DNA from: a virus
DNA length: 23,034 nt
Strand: one strand, 5' to 3'
Virus record (IMG/VR): IMGVR_UViG_3300032053_000551
Location: 1-23,034 of that record
Shown: piece by piece, positions 7,622 to 13,301 of the stretch
Numbering within the stretch: the stretch's first letter is position 1
Layout of the letters: every line of letters starts with the position of its first letter
Translations under genes and position numbers: made by a program
Notes under the pieces: generated by a model
Databases searched by the model: none
What the model was told of the DNA's origin: nothing
Seen by the model: only the letters and a program-made list of their open reading frames with translations

Positions 7622-8070
7622 CTACTCATGGTGTCTTGAAGCAACTCGTCAGGTTTAATTTCAACAAAATGCACCACATTGAATTTGTGAATGCCTTGTT
7701 GAACTTTATTGTATTGCCTGAACTCCAGCCATTCAGAACCACCGTCTTTCACGTCCAATAGTCTTTCGGATGTGCCTAGCTGAACGGCTACAACATCTTG
7801 CACTTCTTCAGGCACATTGTCGCCACCAAGCTCCAATTTCTGCGGTAGATTGATGTTGTAGCCTTCTTCCATAGGCATAATTGCCTTGTTGATCGCTTCG
7901 TTCGTCAATTTGTACTTACAGAACATCTCTTTAGCAGGCTCGGAAGTGGTTCCACGATGGAACCATACAGGTATACTCACGCCCGTAACTTCAAGAGATT
8001 CGCCAGAATGCAGCTTATAGCGCTGCTCTCGGTTCAAATAGATGTAATGCGAAATAGTCAATGTTGCCAT
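7618..8070 (-). CDS. Unknown 150-aa protein
   Basis: Not recognised. A soluble, mixed alpha/beta protein of 150 residues without Cys pairs, signal peptide or membrane segment; it ends in a strand-rich stretch (KFNVVHFVEIKPDELL). ATG 8070 has AGGA seven nt upstream. It is a single minus-strand gene between two plus-strand units: it converges on the virion-type gene with a TTAA overlap and diverges from the protease gene across 55 bases. A small structural or assembly protein is possible but unsupported. Confidence 0.75.
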   Translation of the reverse strand: MATLTISHYIYLNREQRYKLHSGESLEVTGVSIPVWFHRGTTSEPAKEMFCKYKLTNEAINKAIMPMEEGYNINLPQKLELGGDNVPEEVQDVVAVQLGTSERLLDVKDGGSEWLEFRQYNKVQQGIHKFNVVHFVEIKPDELLQDTMSS

Positions 8071-8085
8071 TCTTTGTTCCTCACA

Positions 8086-8094
8086 AATATATAG
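8086..8094 (+). promoter_or_regulatory. AT-rich promoter-like element in divergent spacer
   Basis: AATATATAG, 31 nt before the protease ATG and identical to the 9-mer before the M28 gene. Its reverse complement, CTATATATT, faces the 7618-8070 gene about 15-25 nt before its start, so the element could serve both directions. Offered as a candidate only. Confidence 0.25.
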
Positions 8095-8125
8095 ATGGTA
8101 GTAGTCTTCATGCTAAGGAGTAGCA

Positions 8126-9025
8126 ATGTTCAAATTATCTTGTATTTTTGTCTTGTTGGTTAGTTTCCTGGCCCCATTTGTCAGCGGTGAAACACCCTCT
8201 GTGTATTCATACGATGCACTAGACAATATGCCGATTATGGAGCGTCGGCCTACTGGTTTTGCAGGCATGGCTCCAGTCGAGCAACGTGGTCCAGAGTTCC
8301 GTAAGTTTCTCGCTGCATCTGTCAAAATCAGCGTGGGCGGCGGGTCTGGTTCTGGAACCATTGTTTATTACGATGCAGCTAAAAATCTCGCTTACGTTGC
8401 ATCTTGCGGGCATATGTGGAGTCAAGGAACTATGTCCGCAGAAGAAGGCAAGCGTCGAAATATGACTTGCAAAATCATCACTTGGTATCATAACGAAAAG
8501 AAGCTGGATGCTCCCAAGAGTTACAATGCCAATGTAACATTCTATAGCTATATCAGCGGTCAGGACACATCACTTGTGACTTTTACTCCAGATTGGCAAC
8601 CTGAGTATTTCCCCATTGCTCCTGTGAACTACGAGTACAAGGCTGGTCGCCATGCTCACTCATTGGGATGTGATGGTGGCAATGAAGTTGCTCATTATGA
8701 CATCGAAATGTTTGGACTTGGCGGCGGGGATTTGGTTACGAATCAAAATAGCCCACGCCCAGGACGTTCTGGTGGTGGGCTGATGGATGATGACGGATAC
8801 TATATTGCGACTTGCTGGGGAACCCAATATCGTGATGGTAGTGGCAAAGGATTCTTTACTCCTTTATCTGCCATTCACGGATATTGGAACAAGCAAAGTG
8901 GATATGAGTTCTTGTTGAGCCAGAAGCCGGGCGGCACAGCAGCACGCCAGATTCCTGTCAAAGACCGCAGTGGTACACAAGGCACATACACGCCAGAATA
9001 TATTTTGCTTCCGGGTGGACGTTAA
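8126..9025 (+). CDS. Exported trypsin-like serine protease
   Basis: 299-residue protease of the chymotrypsin fold. A clear Sec signal peptide covers residues 1-21 (Lys3, hydrophobic core, cleavage near VSG). The triad is visible: H96 in VASCGHMW (equivalent to the TAAHC region), D147 in QDTSLVTF, and S215 in GRSGGGLMDDDG, with GSGSGTIVYY forming the strand before the His. After the domain comes a ~40-residue low-complexity tail. ATG 8126 follows AAGGAG by about 6 nt. The next gene starts inside its stop (TAATG), so the two are coupled. The product should act outside the cytoplasm of the host or on the virion surface. A secreted trypsin-like enzyme is unusual in phages; the target is unknown. 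Confidence 0.88.
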   Translation: MFKLSCIFVLLVSFLAPFVSGETPSVYSYDALDNMPIMERRPTGFAGMAPVEQRGPEFRKFLAASVKISVGGGSGSGTIVYYDAAKNLAYVASCGHMWSQGTMSAEEGKRRNMTCKIITWYHNEKKLDAPKSYNANVTFYSYISGQDTSLVTFTPDWQPEYFPIAPVNYEYKAGRHAHSLGCDGGNEVAHYDIEMFGLGGGDLVTNQNSPRPGRSGGGLMDDDGYYIATCWGTQYRDGSGKGFFTPLSAIHGYWNKQSGYEFLLSQKPGGTAARQIPVKDRSGTQGTYTPEYILLPGGR

Positions 9026-9669
9026 TGTTGAAAGTTGAAAAAAAACATTACTATATCCGATTTGGACTTGGAGATCGGTGGGCTTCTATTTCTTATCTTC
9101 TCAGAAAATCACAAGAAAAAGGGCGTCCAGTTTTCATTGATGGCGACGCCGACTCAGGACATCTTTACGAATTGGCTAGTTATTTTGATACAACTGGCCA
9201 ACTCATTTATGAGAAGGGTCGGTCAATATTGCCAATGAATTACCATGAGGCTTTTTCAACAAAATATCTTCCAACAAAAAAGACCTGGAGAGATACAAAT
9301 AGCAAAGTTGTGGCATACCAATTTGATGGCTTTTCGTCATTCTGGGATAAAAATCCATCTGATAAAGAAATAACCGAATTCCTGAACTATCTCACTTCCC
9401 GTGGGTTTACGTCGGTAGATTTAGGACACATGAAGCCATTACCTTACATCATCGAAACATTGACCACATGCAAATTCTTCGTTGGATGTGCAAGCGGCAT
9501 AGGTCACATCAGCATGAGTGTCAATACGCCTATGTACATTATTCTGCACAATCTGCCAGAAGGTGGCCCGCCACCTTATGGCGCAGAATATCAAAGAACA
9601 GTTTACAGCAGCAAACCAGATGTTCAATTCTTCAAATACTTAAAGGACTTGATGAACCATTTAGGTTAA
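9025..9669 (+). CDS. GT-B-fold sugar transferase-like protein (GT9-like)
   Basis: 214-residue protein with the look of the C-terminal half of an ADP-heptose-type (GT9) transferase: after a Rossmann-like N-terminus (GLGDR) comes FVGCASGIGHISMSVNTP, matching the family's conserved pocket in which a Gly/Ser-rich turn and a His bind the nucleotide sugar, followed by a strand (MYIILHNLP). It is shorter than typical GT9 enzymes (about 320-350). It overlaps the protease stop by TAATG. The C-terminal end overlaps the convergent PD-(D/E)XK gene by nine bases. It may add sugars to DNA, virion proteins or host surface glycans; the acceptor cannot be read from sequence. Confidence 0.75.
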   Translation: MLKVEKKHYYIRFGLGDRWASISYLLRKSQEKGRPVFIDGDADSGHLYELASYFDTTGQLIYEKGRSILPMNYHEAFSTKYLPTKKTWRDTNSKVVAYQFDGFSSFWDKNPSDKEITEFLNYLTSRGFTSVDLGHMKPLPYIIETLTTCKFFVGCASGIGHISMSVNTPMYIILHNLPEGGPPPYGAEYQRTVYSSKPDVQFFKYLKDLMNHLG

Positions 9670-10437
9670 GCTGTAAAACGGGCAGATTTTACGATAATCA
9701 CATCGTCGGCACTGGTCATTCACACGACCGTAAACATCATCTGCTTTAGTATTTACAATTTCTTTGTAAGCGTCATGCAATTCCTGCTCCGCAGAAATCA
9801 GCGATTCCTCGCTGAACTTGGTGGCGATCAAATCCCCGCCTTCCAGGTAATATAACGCAGCCCGAATATTCTCGGCTTTTGCCCCGAATTCTTTTTGAAC
9901 GACCCGTGCGTAACAGCGAAGCTGAATATCGTTGCGGATCGTATTTGCGTTCTTCCGGTAGAATCCCTTCTTCGTCGTCTTGTAATCCAAAATGAAATAT
10001 TTGTCGCCCCGGATAATCAAGCGGTCGATAAACCCCGTGATGAAATGCTGGTCTGGCGGCTGGAGATCGTAGTGGAACTGCCACTCCAGATGTCCGTCAA
10101 ATCCAATGCGGTCACTTAACTGCTTGAGATTCCGAACGTGTTCTGGTAACTTCTTTTTGTAGCTCGCTTCCAGAACTGGCGGGCCTTGCCCCTTCTCGAC
10201 TTCGATAATCCCGTGCAGGCAGTCGTGGGCAATATCTTCAATTGCACGTTGGCCTTGTTCTTGGACGTATACTTCGGCTATCTTATGAACCAGTTTCCCG
10301 TACACGAAATACGGTTGCACCGGACCTTCGACCGGAACCTTCAGGTGGTAACGGAATTTGTATTTAGCTTGGCATTCATTCCAGGTTTGTTTTCTTGAAA
10401 CGCTGATGTGTTCACAAATTAAATGGTCTTGGCTCAT
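9661..10437 (-). CDS. Fe-S PD-(D/E)XK nuclease, Cas4/RecB-like
   Basis: 258-residue nuclease of the Cas4/AddB/RecB type. Motifs in order: SRKQTWNEC (~14-22), H51 in GKLVHKIAE, D138 in ITGFIDRL, D151-Y-K153 (ILDYKTTK), Q172 and Y176 in IQLRCYA. Four Cys could hold a 4Fe-4S cluster: C22, then C243, C246 and C252 in QCRRCDYRKICPF. Such enzymes process DNA ends in recombination and repair, usually as 5'-3' or bidirectional exonucleases. ATG 10437 follows GGAG. It diverges from the primase gene across 69 bases, fitting a replication/recombination locus. It contains no helicase and is not part of a CRISPR system here. Confidence 0.92.
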   Translation of the reverse strand: MSQDHLICEHISVSRKQTWNECQAKYKFRYHLKVPVEGPVQPYFVYGKLVHKIAEVYVQEQGQRAIEDIAHDCLHGIIEVEKGQGPPVLEASYKKKLPEHVRNLKQLSDRIGFDGHLEWQFHYDLQPPDQHFITGFIDRLIIRGDKYFILDYKTTKKGFYRKNANTIRNDIQLRCYARVVQKEFGAKAENIRAALYYLEGGDLIATKFSEESLISAEQELHDAYKEIVNTKADDVYGRVNDQCRRCDYRKICPFYSLT

Positions 10438-10506
10438 AATGACTCCACCAAAGGGTAAGTATTAAGTACATTGTAAAGTATATGGTCAGTCGAACTAGAG
10501 GGAAAT

Positions 10507-11556
10507 ATGGCTGTTGACTTCAATAAATTCGTGAAATGGGCAAAGGCCCGCTTTGGCGAGGATAATATTCTCGTCAAAGGTAAAGAAGTACGCATCAACA
10601 GCATATTCGACAAAGGCGACGATGATTTCCACCTTTGGTGTTCGCCCACAGGCGGAAAGAAGAAGCGAAAAGGAGGCGTTTACCACTGCTTTAAGACCGA
10701 CCAGAAAGGCAGTTTGATAAAGCTGGTTCAGATTGTTGACAGTTGCGACAGAGAAGACGCACTGACAACGCTGGATGGCCGAACCAGCATTCGAGACTTG
10801 GAGAAGCAACTTGAGGATATGTTCGCCGATCCGGTCGAACAGGAACCAATAGTTCCCAAGCCAGACTTGCAATTGCCATTGGGATGCGAACTGATCTCTG
10901 CCCTTGGCACCAATAACTGGTGGCGAAAGAAGGCAGAAGAATACCTTACAAACCGGCATCTCCCAATTGATGGGCTGTATATCTGCACAGAAGACAGATA
11001 CAAAGCCAGAATAATCATTCCCTATTACGACCGTAGCAAAAAGCTCGTGTATTGGAATGGTCGGCATATTGGAAAGTCTAAATGCAAGTATCTCGGTCCA
11101 CCTAAAGAGGTTGGCGTGGGCAAAGAAGACGTTGTATTCATGGCAGGCTCTTGGCCGAGTGCCGGTGCCACTGTCTATCTTTGTGAAGGCGAATTCAATG
11201 CAATCAGCTTGTCTCTCTGCGATCTGAATGCCGCCGCTTGTGGTGGAAAAAACATGAGTGAAAAGCAAGCTCTAATGCTCACAGATTACAAAATTGTATT
11301 GTGTCTGGACCGGGACAAGGCCGGTAAGCAAGGCACCACGAAGATGACTTCTATGATTTCTTCGGTGGAAACTGTCAAGGGAAATGAAAAACTAAAATTC
11401 GTGATCCCACCGCCAGGATATAATGATTGGAACGAAATGTTGGTCAAATTAGGGGCAGCAGTTCTCCATCACTATATCCAAAAAAACCAGCGGCCACTAG
11501 ACTATTCTTGGCCTCATGGAACTCATGCAAGTTATGTCAAGGATTTACTCGGTTAA
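10507..11556 (+). CDS. DnaG-type Toprim primase
   Basis: 349-residue primase that should make RNA primers at the phage fork. An N-terminal basic zinc-type region holds WCSP (C45) and VYHCF (H60, C61); the ligand set looks reduced compared with the CHC2 finger. The Toprim domain follows: E227 in LCEGEFNA, then D268-x-D270 in VLCLDRDKAG, the acidic triad of DnaG enzymes. YNDWNEML (~305-312) is the family's downstream motif in a phage-type primase. A GAGGG ribosome site precedes ATG 10507. The next gene begins three bases after the stop. There is no helicase domain, so it should work with a separate helicase outside the window. Confidence 0.9.
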   Translation: MAVDFNKFVKWAKARFGEDNILVKGKEVRINSIFDKGDDDFHLWCSPTGGKKKRKGGVYHCFKTDQKGSLIKLVQIVDSCDREDALTTLDGRTSIRDLEKQLEDMFADPVEQEPIVPKPDLQLPLGCELISALGTNNWWRKKAEEYLTNRHLPIDGLYICTEDRYKARIIIPYYDRSKKLVYWNGRHIGKSKCKYLGPPKEVGVGKEDVVFMAGSWPSAGATVYLCEGEFNAISLSLCDLNAAACGGKNMSEKQALMLTDYKIVLCLDRDKAGKQGTTKMTSMISSVETVKGNEKLKFVIPPPGYNDWNEMLVKLGAAVLHHYIQKNQRPLDYSWPHGTHASYVKDLLG

Positions 11557-11559
11557 GTT

Positions 11560-11973
11560 ATGAAAGCACTTACAGTCAAAAAACTCCAGGAAGCATTCGT
11601 GGGTAAGGTATGCACCATACTCACTTCTACCGTTGCCAAGACGGACTTCCAGGACCAGCAATTCTCCGACTTCTTTACGGCAATTATTGAGTCTTTGGAT
11701 GAAGATGGCATCTTCGCCAAGCACCACATGACAGGATGCCGCAATTACTATACTTGGACACACATCATAGGCGTTCTTGAAGAACAAGTGATTCAACAAG
11801 ATGACCCTAAGTATGAAGAAATCATGCAAGAGATTAAAAAGGCACCTGTTGAGCGTCAACAGAATATTGTGCCTGTTGATCCTAATGCTTCCCTTTTTGT
11901 AGACCCTGAAATGATGGCATCCCTGGCACGACAAGCTAAGGAAGCCCAAGGAAAAATGTTGAGGAAACAATAA
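11560..11973 (+). CDS. Unknown 137-aa protein between primase and GlpX
   Basis: Not recognised. 137 residues, helical and acidic, with an unusual His/aromatic stretch in the middle (AKHHMTGCRNYYTWTH) and a C-terminal charged helix (ASLARQAKEAQGKMLRKQ). No classic domain or signal peptide. The start lies three bases after the primase stop with no clear ribosome site, so it is probably read by coupling. Its TAA overlaps the GlpX ATG (TAATG). Its place could suggest a replication accessory factor, but nothing in the sequence proves this. Confidence 0.7.
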   Translation: MKALTVKKLQEAFVGKVCTILTSTVAKTDFQDQQFSDFFTAIIESLDEDGIFAKHHMTGCRNYYTWTHIIGVLEEQVIQQDDPKYEEIMQEIKKAPVERQQNIVPVDPNASLFVDPEMMASLARQAKEAQGKMLRKQ

Positions 11974-12914
11974 TGCGTAACAATATGGATTTGATCCGTG
12001 TAACTGAAGCTGCTGCAATCGCTGCCGCAGCCTGGGTGGGCAGTGGTAAGAAACTCGAAGCTGATTTGGCCGCTACTAACGCCATGCGTGACAGACTTGA
12101 TCGCATGGATGTTGCAGGGACAGTCCAGATTGGAGAAGGCAAAAAGGACCAAAGCTATGGTCTGTTCAAAGGCGATCTAGTCGGACGTGGCTGGCACCAC
12201 AATGAAGACGGCGAAATCATTATGTGGGATCAAAACACCAAGGAAGTAGACATTGCGCTCGACCCTATTGACGGAACAACGCCCACAGTAACGTCAGGAC
12301 CAGAAGCCATGAGTGTCATTGCTATGGCCGATAAAGGAGCCATGTATGACACAGATGAGCATTACATGCTTAAACTGGCTGTCAGTGGCGATGTAGCCCG
12401 TAGAACCAATCTTTGTCTTAGCACGCCATTGCCTGTATTGTGCAAACAAGTTGCTGAAGTCTTGAATAAGCCTGTGGACAAATTGATGGTTTGCATTCTT
12501 AATCGTCCACGTCATGAAGAATACATTGCCCAAATGAGAGAACTAGGAGTCAGAATTAAACTGATCCAGGACTGCGACATCTCTGGTGCAATCGCTGCTG
12601 CCGATGGTGGAAATATTGATATGCAGTTTGGTGTAGGTGGCGCACCTGAAGCTGTTGTTACAGCGGCTGCGGTCAAGTGTTTGAGAGGATTCTTCTTGGC
12701 CCAAGTTTGGGACAAAGATGTGGGTCTAAAGGGAGACACCTTCTCCCATGATGACTTGGTGAGAAGTCACTGTTGTTTTGCTGCCACCGGCATTACCGAT
12801 GGCAGTCTATTGAAGGGAGTTTCTGTTAACTCTCGTGGTCCCACAACTCACAGTGTCATTATGCGATCTGAAAGTGGCACAGTCCGCTGGGTTCAAGCCA
12901 GACACGGCAATTGA
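11973..12914 (+). CDS. glpX: Class II fructose-1,6-bisphosphatase (GlpX)
   Basis: 313-residue GlpX phosphatase, which removes the 1-phosphate of fructose-1,6-bisphosphate (some members also act on sedoheptulose-1,7-bisphosphate). The entire family signature is present: RVTEAAAIAAAAW at the start, K27 and D31 (GKKLEADLAATNAMR), E55 in QIGEGKK, D97-P-I-D-G-T, RPRHEEYI, DCDISGAI, GGAPE (E226) and the ATGITDGSLLKGV end. Against E. coli GlpX, K29, D33, E57, D85 and E213 are kept; E88 of DPIEGT is Asp, and GEGExDE is GEGKKDQ. The segment before the last domain is shorter. The ATG overlaps the previous stop. Active-site residues suggest a working enzyme with altered surface. It may feed fructose-6-phosphate to nucleotide or sugar synthesis. 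Confidence 0.95.
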   Translation: MRNNMDLIRVTEAAAIAAAAWVGSGKKLEADLAATNAMRDRLDRMDVAGTVQIGEGKKDQSYGLFKGDLVGRGWHHNEDGEIIMWDQNTKEVDIALDPIDGTTPTVTSGPEAMSVIAMADKGAMYDTDEHYMLKLAVSGDVARRTNLCLSTPLPVLCKQVAEVLNKPVDKLMVCILNRPRHEEYIAQMRELGVRIKLIQDCDISGAIAAADGGNIDMQFGVGGAPEAVVTAAAVKCLRGFFLAQVWDKDVGLKGDTFSHDDLVRSHCCFAATGITDGSLLKGVSVNSRGPTTHSVIMRSESGTVRWVQARHGN

Positions 12915-12989
12915 TTACTTTTTGGACTTCAGATTGAAGCTGCCAATGTAACGACTGCCATCAAAGGTTCCCTTGAATATACCAGGGGA
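12915..12989 (-). other. In-frame 3' continuation behind TAA of the exported protein
   Basis: Directly behind the TAA of the 12990-13301 gene the same frame reads on for 24 codons: SPGIFKGTFDGSRYIGSFN then LKSKK and TAA at 12915-12917. The text continues the beta pattern of the protein, and the new stop abuts the GlpX stop (12912-12914) without a spacer. The simplest reading is one ancestral gene of about 128 codons cut by a TAA at codon 104. Confidence 0.7.
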
Positions 12990-13301
12990 TTATTTACTCA
13001 TTTCGCCCTTCCATTCATAATCGGCACCGTCAATTTTGGCGGTGCCTGTTAGTTTATCGGGAGGACCGATAAACTTCACTTCGTAGTCGAATTTAACGCC
13101 CATCCAGATTCCATAGAAGCGACCTTTCCATTTGTCGCCTCCCAGGTCTGTAACTTCGGCAGTCATAATGCCGTCGAGTTTTCTATTGGTCGTAATCCAC
13201 TCACCTTCATAAACGAACTGAGCGGCTACAGTCGGATGGATTGTGGATGTCGTCGTTGCCAATACTGTCATTAGCAAAAAAGCTGCAAATGCACTTTTCA
13301 T
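12990..13301 (-). CDS. Small exported beta-rich protein, 3' end cut by an in-frame stop
   Basis: 103 residues with a Sec signal peptide (Lys2, hydrophobic core, likely cleavage after TVAA). The mature part is a compact beta pattern: FVYEGEW, GIMTAEVTDLGGDKWKGRF, GVKFDYEVKF, then LTGTAKIDGADYEWKGE. I recall similar small proteins in planctomycete genomes; this is memory, not a search. The frame ends in AAA-TAA, yet sense coding resumes in the same frame for 24 more codons (12915-12989). ATG 13301 abuts the TAG of the 670-aa gene, with AAAGG seven nt upstream. Either the stop is a recent mutation, or the shorter form is functional, or readthrough gives a longer form. A sequencing error cannot be excluded. 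Confidence 0.72.
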   Translation of the reverse strand: MKSAFAAFLLMTVLATTTSTIHPTVAAQFVYEGEWITTNRKLDGIMTAEVTDLGGDKWKGRFYGIWMGVKFDYEVKFIGPPDKLTGTAKIDGADYEWKGEMSK

